Shown: piece after piece, positions 7,048 through 16,212 of the stretch
Layout of the letters: every line of letters begins with the position of its first letter
How positions within the stretch are numbered: position 1 is the first letter of the stretch
Origin: a gamma proteobacterium endosymbiont of Lamellibrachia anaximandri
GTDB taxonomy: Bacteria > Pseudomonadota > Gammaproteobacteria > Chromatiales > Chromatiaceae
Assembly: GCA_016756855.1 (NCBI GenBank)
Contig: JAESPD010000023.1
Coordinates: 1 to 53,420 of the forward strand
Reading direction: 5' to 3'
Length of the DNA: 53,420 bases
The notes under the pieces: generated by a model
Told to the model about the DNA's origin: nothing
The model's input: only the letters and a program-made list of their open reading frames with translations
Database searches by the model: none
Program-made: the position numbers and the translations under genes

Positions 7048-9633
7048 ATGTATACAAACTACGTGCGATTTCTAACCAGCGCCGGAGTAGTCTTGTGCCT
7101 TTCGTTACCGGGGATCTCCTCGGCAGGCGGTGACAGATTCAAAATCGAGGAAGCCAAATGGGATAGTGAAATATCCCGTCTGAACGTGAAAGGCAAAGGA
7201 ATGGGGGACAAAACAGTCACCCTGATGTATGCATCTGACCAGACCGTGATCAATAGCAAGACTATCGATGACGACGAATGGAAATTCAAAGAGTACGATC
7301 TGGCTGTGGTTCCCTGCAGTGTGCGGGCAGTTCAATCAGATGGGATGGTTGCCGAGAAGCGGGTCAAGCATGCCCCCGCTGATTGCGACACGGGTGATAC
7401 CGGTGGCGGAACGCCTCCACCGGTTGTGATCCCTCCACCGGTTGGGACGGAGGTCTCGATCAACTCCACCAGCCAGAATGGAACTCCCGGCATTCCGGTA
7501 GCCGAGCAACCCCTGGTCAACCAGAATGGCTATAAGATCTTCGCCATCAACGACCTGGGAATGCACTGCGGCGATTTGGATACCCGTGTATCCAGTATTC
7601 TGCCCCCCTTCAATGTACTGCATGCCACGGTTATCCAACAAGGCAATGACCCGAAAGTCATGCTGCCTGCTGATGGCGTTAGTGTTGTCTATTCGGCGGC
7701 CTCAAACCCGCTTGATCCTATCCTTAGCGGTGAGAACTCAGCCGGTTCAGGTCCTGTTGCTTCCAGCATGCTGCCTGATGGCAGTGTATATAAAACCAAC
7801 TTCTGGGAAGGCGCGCTAGCTGCTTACGATGCCTTCTACCCACAGGGAATCCTGCCGGCCTTCTATCCGCCAGGCGCCAATATCCTGGATCTGGGCCTGC
7901 CCATGCCGAATGTGGAGCAGCTCTATCTGGGTGATGGCAACTTGTATGCGGATCAACAGTCCATGCCCGGTCGCCATGGCGCTTATGCAGACAATCTCAC
8001 CGAGCTGTTCGAAGCATTTGTGATGGATCAGCCCTTCTTTACCAACCCAGCCTTTAAATTCGGTTATGTAAAGGAAGGGGTGAACTGGTATGAAGCGCCA
8101 GGCATACCTTTGACTGCCTATGATGATTACGGCCGTGAAAATCCCTGGCCGCTGTTTCGGGTTCAGGCAATCGATGCAGGCGGAACTGTTCTGGCATCCA
8201 ACGATACGGTTGTTCCGATCTCCGGTGAGGCCAATTGCGGTTCCTGTCACAACGCGCCTGAGAATGGCGGAAATGGCGAGGCAACCAGGAATCTGACAAA
8301 AGTAGCTATAGCAGAGTTTGATGATCCACTATTTGATGCAGTACCCCTGGATGTCAGTCTGGAGTATGCCGCAGACCTCAACCTGGTTCGTCTGCATGAC
8401 CAGAAGCACGGCACCGATCTGGAGAACTCCCAGCCGGTGGTCTGCCAGACCTGCCACTACACGCCGGCGCTTGATCTAGCGCAGTTGGGTCCGCTTGGGC
8501 CTGAGAATGACGGACCGCTGGTACTCAACGGAGTAACCGTATCTGATTCCCTGGCCAACGGACGTGATCAGATCAAACACAAATCCATGTCCAATGTGAT
8601 GCACAGTCATCACGGTAGCGTTAAAGATGCAAATGGCGACAAACTGTTCCCCGATATGCCACCAGCCATCAAGAACGATCTTGGCATAGTTGAGAACTTC
8701 CAACAGCGCCGGGATGCTTTGGAAGCCACCTGCTACCAGTGTCACCCTGGCAGACGTACCGACTGTCTGCGCGGTGCTATGTCCAATGGCGGCATGCTCT
8801 GTCAGGACTGCCACGGCAACATGGAACAGGTGGGTAATGACTTCACCAGAGGCGTCTCTCCCGCCACACCGGGTCAGTTCGAGTTGGGTGGTGGTTTCTA
8901 TAAAACGCCGGAGCTGACGGCAGGTGATGTAGGCAAAAAGCAGCCGCGTGTTCCCTGGGCCAACGAACCTGGTTGCGGCTCCTGCCATACCGGCGATGCC
9001 ATGGATAGTCTGTCAGGTACTGTCGGCACGGTGGTCAACAATGTTGATGCCGATGCGAATGTGGACGGTATCCGTCTGTTTCAGGCCTTCCGCAGTGACG
9101 ATGCCAAGGCCACCCCGATTGTTCCCACCAACAAGCGTTTTGCTGAGAACGTGATCGAAGCGAATAATCCCGCAGTGTCTGGTCCTGATGACTCTCGTAT
9201 CGGTAACCCAATGCTTTACCGGGTCAGCACCGGCCACGAAGGTATCTTCTGCGAGGCATGCCACGGCGCCACTCATGGTATCTGGCCGAACAAGAACCCA
9301 GATGCCAACGATAATGTCGCCGCCGTTCAGTTGCAGGGGCACACCGGCACGATCTCCGAGTGCAGCACCTGTCACACAGGTGACCTGGGCAATACTCTTG
9401 AAGGACCACATGGCATGCATCCGGTTGGAGATACTTCATTCTCTGATGGTGGGCATGAAAGCCTGGCCGAGAAAAATCCCGACGCCTGCCGTGCCTGTCA
9501 TGGTGTGAACGGCGAGGGAACGGTACTCGCCCGTGCGGCGACAGACCGCACTTTGTCCAACGAGGGCGAGTCGATCACCCTCACCAAAGGAGAGCCGGTG
9601 ACCTGCGCGCACTGTCATGAAAACGAACTGTAA
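7048..9633 (+). CDS. Secreted nine-haem c-type cytochrome
   Basis: An 861-residue exported cytochrome. It has a signal peptide (about 1-26), a small beta domain (27-110), a Pro/Gly-rich linker (about 116-135), and a conserved haem-free domain that begins NQNGYKIFAINDLGMHCGD (about 155-385). A haem region then carries nine CXXCH motifs: CGSCH, CQTCH, CYQCH, CQDCH, CGSCH, CEACH, CSTCH, CRACH and CAHCH. The INDLGMHC domain recurs in multihaem proteins of metal- and sulfur-cycling bacteria and has no assigned role. The start has GAGGTAA ten bases upstream. It is placed under the QseB/PmrA-type box and followed by its own terminator, so it is probably a single-gene unit. It may be an extracellular electron carrier; substrate unknown. 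Confidence 0.85.
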   Translation: MYTNYVRFLTSAGVVLCLSLPGISSAGGDRFKIEEAKWDSEISRLNVKGKGMGDKTVTLMYASDQTVINSKTIDDDEWKFKEYDLAVVPCSVRAVQSDGMVAEKRVKHAPADCDTGDTGGGTPPPVVIPPPVGTEVSINSTSQNGTPGIPVAEQPLVNQNGYKIFAINDLGMHCGDLDTRVSSILPPFNVLHATVIQQGNDPKVMLPADGVSVVYSAASNPLDPILSGENSAGSGPVASSMLPDGSVYKTNFWEGALAAYDAFYPQGILPAFYPPGANILDLGLPMPNVEQLYLGDGNLYADQQSMPGRHGAYADNLTELFEAFVMDQPFFTNPAFKFGYVKEGVNWYEAPGIPLTAYDDYGRENPWPLFRVQAIDAGGTVLASNDTVVPISGEANCGSCHNAPENGGNGEATRNLTKVAIAEFDDPLFDAVPLDVSLEYAADLNLVRLHDQKHGTDLENSQPVVCQTCHYTPALDLAQLGPLGPENDGPLVLNGVTVSDSLANGRDQIKHKSMSNVMHSHHGSVKDANGDKLFPDMPPAIKNDLGIVENFQQRRDALEATCYQCHPGRRTDCLRGAMSNGGMLCQDCHGNMEQVGNDFTRGVSPATPGQFELGGGFYKTPELTAGDVGKKQPRVPWANEPGCGSCHTGDAMDSLSGTVGTVVNNVDADANVDGIRLFQAFRSDDAKATPIVPTNKRFAENVIEANNPAVSGPDDSRIGNPMLYRVSTGHEGIFCEACHGATHGIWPNKNPDANDNVAAVQLQGHTGTISECSTCHTGDLGNTLEGPHGMHPVGDTSFSDGGHESLAEKNPDACRACHGVNGEGTVLARAATDRTLSNEGESITLTKGEPVTCAHCHENEL

Positions 9634-9667
9634 TAGATAAACAGTTTCTCCAACTCTATCCCCTTTA

Positions 9668-9696
9668 CCCGCGTTGCTTTGCACGCGGGTTTTTCT
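9668..9696 (+). terminator. Rho-independent terminator of the nine-haem cytochrome gene
   Basis: Stem CCCGCGT / ACGCGGG with an 8-base loop, followed by TTTTTCTTT, 35 bases after the stop codon. Confidence 0.85.
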
Positions 9697-9726
9697 TTGG
9701 GCGCTGTTTTTTTTGTTAAAGTTTTC

Positions 9727-9887
9727 GTAACTATTCAGCTTACCCTTGATTGACCCCATACCGGTACAAAATGCAGAACGTAGGATGCTGGTGAGCTTGC
9801 GAACCGCATCATTCGCGATCGATGCGGTTCGTTCCTCACCAGCATCCTACACAATATCGCCGTATCCACTATGAGCTGAATAGTTAC
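9727..9887. mobile_element. 161-bp MITE copy 2 (inverted relative to copy 1)
   Basis: This is the reverse complement of the element at 4572-4732, of identical length, with the same 14-bp termini. Its own perfect 8-bp target duplication AAGTTTTC lies at 9719-9726 and 9888-9895. Different duplications show that the two copies inserted independently. It separates the cytochrome terminator from the promoter region of the giant beta-helix gene. Confidence 0.9.
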
Positions 9888-9895
9888 AAGTTTTC

Positions 9896-10256
9896 AGCCC
9901 TCCTGCCGTTATGAAAGTACGGCACGTCTGCCCAACCCTTCCTTCTGTCGACTCAACCCTACCACTCAAAGCTACTGTTTTTCTTTGTGTTTTGATTAGA
10001 AGACTGTATTTCTTCCCATCGATACCCTAGCTACAGGGTAGGGGTTCACCTGCCCACTGTCTGCATTTTTTCCTGCTTTTAACTGGGGGAGTCCCACAGT
10101 CAATCATTCTTAGTTCCGCCTGTAGCCTCCGGGACTTGATCATTCTAAATTTTCTACCGTAGTCCAACAAAAATCTTTTTTTACGGGAGATGCGCCGTTA
10201 TGGCGTGGGGAATGATCCTGATTTCAGGGTCTTTCATAGCTCGGAGAGTGAAAGTT
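9896..10256 (+). other. Non-coding leader/promoter region of the giant beta-helix gene
   Basis: There is no convincing gene here. The stretch is T-rich, with a short palindromic segment (ACCCTAGCTACAGGGT, about 10024-10039) and several Pro-codon-free runs. An in-frame ATG at 10200 exists, but its first 19 codons look non-natural and a signal-peptide start lies at 10257. I see no riboswitch consensus I can defend. Confidence 0.4.
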
Positions 10257-10961
10257 ATGAGCAATAATATGAGAAAAGGCAAAACAGGGGTTTTTAACTT
10301 CGCCATTGCCTTGTCTATGTTGGCCGTTTCGGCGGCCCATTCAGGGCAAGTCACACTAAATGTGCAGGATCAAAGCGGAGCGCCTGTGAATGGCTTCCGC
10401 TGGTTGATTCAAGAAGACACAACCTACGCGGTAACGCCTGATGTGAGCACTGGCGATATGCTCTCGCTGGGCTTTCATCGCAGTAACCATCCACCAGCCA
10501 TCAATTCGATTACTGGTGCGGGGTTGAGCGGTTATTCTGACACCGCCCAGGCCGTGGTTGCGGATGTTGAGGACAATAAGAACTATTATATCTCTGTCCT
10601 GCCGTTCTCAGGACACAGTCTCTCCGGTGATTCGGTCTCTATTGATGCCACAGGCACGGATCAGCAGACCGTCACTGTTACGGTTCAGCAGCAGCCGATT
10701 CCCACCGCGCAGATTTCGTTCTATCTTTTCCACGACCACTACCCGGTCAACGGCAACCCCGATCTACCCCAGGAGATTAATCCTCCGGTAGGGAATGCGG
10801 GCCATGTGGACTGGAGCGGCTTCTCGCTCTTCCTGGAAGAGCCAGCCGGTAAGTATGGTCAAAATGGCGGCCAGGTCTCCAGGATGCATTCGCCAACCCG
10901 TTGGGTACGACCTATGATCGGACCTGCGATATCAATGGGAATCCGGACCTCAATCCGCTGA
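10257..10961 (+). CDS. N-terminal fragment of giant secreted beta-helix protein (frameshifted)
   Basis: This is the first ~210 codons of a protein continuing at 10901-16117. The start MSNNMRKGKTG at 10257 has GGAG about ten bases upstream and gives a clear signal peptide ending near SAAHSG. An upstream ATG at 10200 is less likely. The mature part begins with an Ig-like/carboxypeptidase-regulatory fold (VTLNVQDQSGAPVNGFRWLIQ). Near 10877 the frame breaks: restoring one T (GTC TTC CAG GAT GCA) gives QVFQDAFANPLGTTYDRTCD and runs into the following frame. Residues after about 207 in this frame are therefore spurious. It is either a real pseudogene or a one-base sequence error. Confidence 0.75.
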   Translation: MSNNMRKGKTGVFNFAIALSMLAVSAAHSGQVTLNVQDQSGAPVNGFRWLIQEDTTYAVTPDVSTGDMLSLGFHRSNHPPAINSITGAGLSGYSDTAQAVVADVEDNKNYYISVLPFSGHSLSGDSVSIDATGTDQQTVTVTVQQQPIPTAQISFYLFHDHYPVNGNPDLPQEINPPVGNAGHVDWSGFSLFLEEPAGKYGQNGGQVSRMHSPTRWVRPMIGPAISMGIRTSIR

Positions 10962-13900
10962 CCAACTTTGTCTGCATGACTGGTGGCGCACCCGTGGTGG
11001 CTGTGCTGGGTGACGGTACCCTGCACCCCGATCAGAACGGCTTCCTCACGGTGAAGAATCTGGCGCCGGGCAAGTACGGCACCATCATGATTCCGCCAAC
11101 TGCTTCCAATTGGCAGCAGACCACCACCATTGAGGGCACCAAGGTTATTGATGCCTGGGTCAAGGCCAACGAGCCACCGGTGTTCGTTGAATTTGGTCTG
11201 CCTGGTCCGCACGTCTTCGTGGGTTTTACCAAGGCGAGCAGTGAGTACGTCGCGGGGCAAGCGGGTGGGTTCCCACCTCTGCAGCCGCCGCTACCTGGTG
11301 AACAGACTGCAAATATCATAGGTAAGGTGACTGATCAGCACATGTCACGTCCGCCTAATTTCACCTTTTTTAGTGGGCGCGATTTTCCGGCCTGCTGGGT
11401 GGCTTTGAACAGCATGGTTAACGGCGCTTTGGGCAAAGGTCTTTATGCTGCCCCCTGTGCTGCAGATTCAACCTTTGCGATTCCTAATCTCGCGCCGGGC
11501 AGCTACCAGCTTGCAATATGGGACGCGAATCTGACGGCGGTATTCGCCCAGACGGCGTTTTCTGTCGACACGACCGGTGGTACCTGTAACGGTGGTCTAT
11601 CCTGTGATTTTGGTGACGTCTCTGTCTTTAACTGGTTTGGACGTCTGAACACCGCTGTCTTCAACGATGACGACCAGGATGGTTTTTGGGATGCGAATGA
11701 GATAGGTATTGGTCCTGAGAGTCAGGATGTCACCATCCGCTGGCGCGACGGCACCATCTATCAGAACTTCCCCACTGATAACGGTGGCGAGGCGCCTTTT
11801 GATACGGTCTTCCCCTTCTTCCACTGGTTGGTGGCGGAAGCGAGTTTCGCAAACAAGAAGGCGACCGGTGCTACCTTTGTGGTTGACGCCGGTGGTGCGG
11901 TCCTGCCCGATAATGGCTGGACCTACCCCTCCTTCGATCAACTTACTCCACAGCCACAGTGTGTGGCCGGCGTCAGCTATGACCCTGTCACCGGAACTTG
12001 CCCTCCAGGGAGCGAGGCGGCAAATCCGAATACTCCGGACAGCAACAACCTCTCCCGTACGGAGACGGGTGTGGTGTTGACTCAGGCCTTCCAGCAATTT
12101 CTGGGTCAGACCAGCGTGATGCAGTTCGGTAAAACCGACTACAAGACCTTCGAGTTCCCGAGCATTGCGAACGGTTTCACCACGACTTTCGTGGGTGAAA
12201 ACGGTGGCATCTCCGGTATGGTCCACTACGCGATCACTCGCGCTGAGGATGATCCCCGGTTTACCGCTGTAGAGACTTGGGAGCCTGGTATTCCCCGGGT
12301 TCAGTTGAACCTCTACGCTGATGGCGACATCGACTGTTTTCCGCTGAATAATTTTCCTGCTGATTCCTGCGATATTGACTGGGACGGTGATGGCGTATTC
12401 GATGCAGACGACAACTTGATCGATGACGTCAATATGAACGGCTTGGTCGATCTGGCGGATGCAGATAACTATCCCCAGGGTAACTTCCCCGGTCCCGAGG
12501 ACATCGACCGGAATGGCAATTCCACATTCGACTTGGGCGATGCGCTCAATGTGGGCTACTCCGACAGTTGGGATGACAGCCTGCCGACAGGTTGCCAGGG
12601 TGAATCGTTCACTTTCTTTACTGACCCGGCAAACCCGGCCACCGGTACGACCCCTGACTGCTACGATGGTCTGCGCAATTTTAACCAGATCCGTCCCGGT
12701 GTGTTTGACGGTGGCTGGGCCTTCGAAGGATATGACAATGGCTCTTTGCCGGTTGCAATCCAGACCAAGCTCACCGCCTTCTATAACACTCCGGCTGTTG
12801 CCTCGGTCGGCTTCACGGGCATGCTGCCTGGTGACTATATCGTGGAGGCGAATACCCCTGCAGGTTATAAGCTCGTAAAGGAGGAGGACCGCAACGTCGA
12901 CTTTGGCGAAGTGTTCGTGCCTTCTGCACAGGCATTGGCAGTTACCTGCGTGGGTGACGATCGTGTAGTACCGCAACACTTCTCCATGCTGACCAAGGAT
13001 GGCAGTGGTGATACGGCAATGTTGATCGATCCTGCAGTGAACGACCCGGCACCGTTTGCGGGTACGACGCGTCCGCTCTGCGATCGCAAGAAGATAGCGC
13101 TCTCGTCCGGTCAGAATGCGGCTACCGAGTTTCATATGTTCACTGATGTGCCGATTGCGGCCAACATCTCCGGCATGATTCTCAACGATCTGGCCAATGA
13201 GTTCGATCCGAATTCACCGACCTTTGGTGAGAAGTTTGCACCGCCGTGGACCCCTGTCGCCTTCTACGACTGGAACGGCGTTCAGGTTAGTCGGGTCTAT
13301 GCCGATCAGTTTGGCCGCTATGACACGGTGGTTCCCTCCACCTTCAGCGCCAATCTGCCGCAGCCCAGTGGTATGTCGCCCAATATGCTGGTTGCATGTA
13401 TGAACGATGCGGGACCTGTCCCGAATCCGCTTATCGGTACGGTAGATGCCAGCGGTGATATCACTGGTGTTCCAGGGCAGATCATCACTGTGGGCGACGT
13501 ACCTGCAGAGGTGATAGATCCCTTCTTTGATCCTCAGTACAGCCAGTTCTGTTACACCTTCCAGTACATGCCGGGTTCCACTACCTATTTGGATACACCG
13601 GTACTGCCTGTAGCCGCATTCGCCGGTCCCGGCAAGTTCCCGCTGGATTGCAAGAGTCCTGATCTCACACCGACAGTTGCGTCTGTCAGGCGGCATCTGG
13701 GTGACGGTGGTGGTGGTCCCTTTGCACTGGCGGATCAGACGATCATCATCAAATCTATGGGCAGGATGTTGGTGCCAAATCCCGATTGGGACGGTAGTGG
13801 CAACATTCCGAAAAACATCGAGCGTGACTACAGGTTTGGTGCAGGCCAGGGCCGAGTCTTCCTGGAAGATGACGCTGGTATCCGTACCGAACTGACGGTG

Positions 13901-16117
13901 GGCCTCTGGAGGCAAAACCGGATCGAAGCCGATGTCACTTCAGCGCTAGATCCACTAGCCGCAATCCCATTCGGTGCTTACCAAGTGGTTGTGGTGGGTA
14001 TTGACGGCACTGAGTCGCCCATCGGTGCAACCCTTACGGTGGGTATCGAAGAGGGCTGGGGTGCACGGAACAACTGGACCCTGGCTAAATGGACCGATGC
14101 AGGCACCAACTACACCAAGCGGCTCAAATACGCCTACGAGGTGCGTTCAGTTGATGCAACAGCCGTAGCGGGTCCGTTGGTTCATAACACCATTCAGGAT
14201 GCAATCGATGCAGCTAACCTCGGGGATCTGATCCTGGTCACTCCTGGTGTCTACGACGAAATGGTGATGATGTGGAAGCCCGTCAAACTCCAGGGTTGGG
14301 GTGCTGGAGACGTGGTTATCAACGCCCGCCAGGTGCCGACCGAGAAAATCATCGATTGGCGCACCCGGGCCAAGGCCTTGGTCGACAACGGTTTTATCGA
14401 TCCATTGCCTGGGCAGATCGTTGCCAACATTCCATTCGCAGCACTGGCGGAGAATATCTTCCCCACCAGTGAGGGTGCAGGCATATTCGTTGCCGGCCTG
14501 GCGTCTTCGGCTACCTGCCTGGAGGATCTTGACAGGTCGACCTTCTGCCATAACCGCAACAAAGGCTCCCGCGTGGATGGTTTTACCATCGTTGGCGCCA
14601 GTAGCGGTGGTTCCATTGTGGTCAACGGCAATGCCGGTTTCATGGATGTGAGCAACAACCGGGTCACCGCCAACTCTGGTTTCTTCGGTGGCGGTGTCCG
14701 CATCGGCCATCCTCAACTGAGTCACGAGATCGTCAGTGTGAACGACCCAGCCTATACAGGTTTGGCCAACGCTGATATTGGTGACTTCGTCTACGATGAT
14801 GCCCACAACGATAATATCCGTGTCCACCACAACCAGATCTCTACCAATGGTGGGTTTGGCGGCGCTGGTGGCGGTGTCTCCCTGAATACAGGTGCCGATA
14901 ACTATCGAGTCCAGAAAAACTGGATCTGCGGCAACTTCACGCAGGGTGACGGCGGCGGTATCGGCCACTTGGGTTTTTCAGAAAATGGTTTGATCGAGGA
15001 TAACGATATTCTCTTCAATGAGTCGTTCGCCCAGTCCGGTCCCAGGACTGGTGGCGGCATCGCCATCCTCGGCCAGGCGGCACTTGTGCCTGAGACCTTT
15101 ACCGGTGAGCTTCTCACCCCCGGTACCGGCAATGTGACTGTGGATTCCAACCGGATTCGCGGCAACCTGGCTGGCGCGGGTGACGGGGGTGGTATCAGTG
15201 CGGCCCTGGTCAATGGTCATGATGTGGCACGCTACCCTGACCGTAAAGGCAAGTGGAGCCAGGTGCGGATCTACAACAACATGATCGCTAACAACGTGGC
15301 TGGCGCCGCCGGTGGTGGTGTCTCTTTGCAGGACGTGTTGAAGGCCGATATTCGTGCCAACACCGTTGCCAACAACGACAGTACAGCGACTGCGGCGATC
15401 CTGACCTTTGCGCCTGGAAACGTCAATCAGTCCGTTCCGATGCCGGCAGGTATCGTTTCGCGGATCCACAGTGCTGAGTTGGCCAATGTGATGAGCGGCC
15501 ATGTGGATCCGTTGGTTCTTCCCGGTGGTGCAACCAGTGACTGGATTACCTTTTCAGACGCTAAGCTGAAAAACAACATCGTCCATCACAACCGCTCGTT
15601 CTACTGGCTGAACCAGGATCCTGCAGCAAACCCGCCGACGAACTTCGGAATCTTCCCCGCATTCTGCGATCCAGCAGTAGGGGGGCCTGACTGCGACGTG
15701 GCCAACGTGGATCTCTACAGCGTTGATCTGGGAGTGCTCGATGGTCTGGTTACCCGTCTCGATCTGCAGTTGGAGCCTAAGAACTCACTGCTGACCGATA
15801 CCGCGGGTTATGCCACCACCAATGTCATGGGTGATCCCGCCTTTGTGATGGGATATGTCAACATCGCCCGTGACCAAACCCTGGTGCTGCAGGAGACGGC
15901 GGTTCTCCAGACAGCAGGTGCCTTCGATGAGGGAGGCAACTGGCTGCAGGTAAGCTACGGGCCACTGACGATAACTGCGGGTGACTACCACATCACCCCG
16001 GCGTCGGTGGGTATCGACAACGGTGCCAATGTACCGCTCCAACTGGAGATCGACTTTGACAATGAGCCTCGACCGGATGGAGGAAACAACGATATAGGTG
16101 CGGACGAACTGCAGTAG
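10901..16117 (+). CDS. Giant secreted protein: SdrD-like/regulatory domains plus parallel beta-helix, choice-of-anchor Q-type end
   Basis: This is the main part (about 1,738 codons) of the protein begun at 10257. The TTG at 10901 is internal, not a true start. Repeated beta-sandwich segments carry FLTVKNLAPGKYG- and GMLPGDYIVEANTPAGY-type turns, resembling carboxypeptidase-regulatory/SdrD B domains. They also have Ca-binding-like Asp-rich loops (DIDWDGDGVFDADDNLIDD). From about residue 1090 a right-handed beta-helix of the pectin-lyase/NosD type begins (HNTIQDAIDAANLGDLILV). It contains many Gly/Asn-rich rungs such as GGGVRIGHP and GGGISAALV. The C-terminus RPDGGNNDIGADELQ is the choice-of-anchor Q-type ending. 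No catalytic residues can be assigned. It probably sits at the surface or is secreted by the T2SS, and heads the copper-protein operon. Confidence 0.8.
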   Translation: MGTTYDRTCDINGNPDLNPLTNFVCMTGGAPVVAVLGDGTLHPDQNGFLTVKNLAPGKYGTIMIPPTASNWQQTTTIEGTKVIDAWVKANEPPVFVEFGLPGPHVFVGFTKASSEYVAGQAGGFPPLQPPLPGEQTANIIGKVTDQHMSRPPNFTFFSGRDFPACWVALNSMVNGALGKGLYAAPCAADSTFAIPNLAPGSYQLAIWDANLTAVFAQTAFSVDTTGGTCNGGLSCDFGDVSVFNWFGRLNTAVFNDDDQDGFWDANEIGIGPESQDVTIRWRDGTIYQNFPTDNGGEAPFDTVFPFFHWLVAEASFANKKATGATFVVDAGGAVLPDNGWTYPSFDQLTPQPQCVAGVSYDPVTGTCPPGSEAANPNTPDSNNLSRTETGVVLTQAFQQFLGQTSVMQFGKTDYKTFEFPSIANGFTTTFVGENGGISGMVHYAITRAEDDPRFTAVETWEPGIPRVQLNLYADGDIDCFPLNNFPADSCDIDWDGDGVFDADDNLIDDVNMNGLVDLADADNYPQGNFPGPEDIDRNGNSTFDLGDALNVGYSDSWDDSLPTGCQGESFTFFTDPANPATGTTPDCYDGLRNFNQIRPGVFDGGWAFEGYDNGSLPVAIQTKLTAFYNTPAVASVGFTGMLPGDYIVEANTPAGYKLVKEEDRNVDFGEVFVPSAQALAVTCVGDDRVVPQHFSMLTKDGSGDTAMLIDPAVNDPAPFAGTTRPLCDRKKIALSSGQNAATEFHMFTDVPIAANISGMILNDLANEFDPNSPTFGEKFAPPWTPVAFYDWNGVQVSRVYADQFGRYDTVVPSTFSANLPQPSGMSPNMLVACMNDAGPVPNPLIGTVDASGDITGVPGQIITVGDVPAEVIDPFFDPQYSQFCYTFQYMPGSTTYLDTPVLPVAAFAGPGKFPLDCKSPDLTPTVASVRRHLGDGGGGPFALADQTIIIKSMGRMLVPNPDWDGSGNIPKNIERDYRFGAGQGRVFLEDDAGIRTELTVGLWRQNRIEADVTSALDPLAAIPFGAYQVVVVGIDGTESPIGATLTVGIEEGWGARNNWTLAKWTDAGTNYTKRLKYAYEVRSVDATAVAGPLVHNTIQDAIDAANLGDLILVTPGVYDEMVMMWKPVKLQGWGAGDVVINARQVPTEKIIDWRTRAKALVDNGFIDPLPGQIVANIPFAALAENIFPTSEGAGIFVAGLASSATCLEDLDRSTFCHNRNKGSRVDGFTIVGASSGGSIVVNGNAGFMDVSNNRVTANSGFFGGGVRIGHPQLSHEIVSVNDPAYTGLANADIGDFVYDDAHNDNIRVHHNQISTNGGFGGAGGGVSLNTGADNYRVQKNWICGNFTQGDGGGIGHLGFSENGLIEDNDILFNESFAQSGPRTGGGIAILGQAALVPETFTGELLTPGTGNVTVDSNRIRGNLAGAGDGGGISAALVNGHDVARYPDRKGKWSQVRIYNNMIANNVAGAAGGGVSLQDVLKADIRANTVANNDSTATAAILTFAPGNVNQSVPMPAGIVSRIHSAELANVMSGHVDPLVLPGGATSDWITFSDAKLKNNIVHHNRSFYWLNQDPAANPPTNFGIFPAFCDPAVGGPDCDVANVDLYSVDLGVLDGLVTRLDLQLEPKNSLLTDTAGYATTNVMGDPAFVMGYVNIARDQTLVLQETAVLQTAGAFDEGGNWLQVSYGPLTITAGDYHITPASVGIDNGANVPLQLEIDFDNEPRPDGGNNDIGADELQ

Positions 16118-16127
16118 TTAAGCGCTT

Positions 16128-16153
16128 CCGTGGCCCTCGCATGAGGGTCACGG
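16128..16153 (+). other. Intercistronic hairpin
   Basis: Arms CCGTGGCCCTC and GAGGGTCACGG around a GCAT loop (one G-T pair), without a following T-run. It lies between the beta-helix gene and the first copper protein. It more likely stabilises or partly attenuates the transcript than terminates it. Confidence 0.55.
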
Positions 16154-16212
16154 ATACGTGAAAGCAATTCGAAATAACAATGGCAGTTACATATTCATAA
16201 GGAGTAACGCCG

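Noticed and set aside
4564-9895. Composite transposon formed by the two MITE copies
   Set aside because: Each copy has its own different perfect 8-bp duplication, so they inserted separately; there is no shared outer duplication.
10080-10200. Cyclic-di-GMP-type riboswitch suggested by GTAGCCTCCGGGACT
   Set aside because: Only a short GCCTCCGG stretch matches; the flanking helices and second tetraloop-receptor region of the consensus are not found.
10200-10256. ATG at 10200 as the start of the beta-helix gene
   Set aside because: It would place 19 odd residues before a clean signal peptide; the ATG at 10257 has GGAG upstream.
11597-13135. 512-codon minus-strand frame opposite the beta-helix gene
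   Set aside because: No recognisable domains and no ribosome site; the plus strand frame is continuous and shows clear beta-domain sequence.
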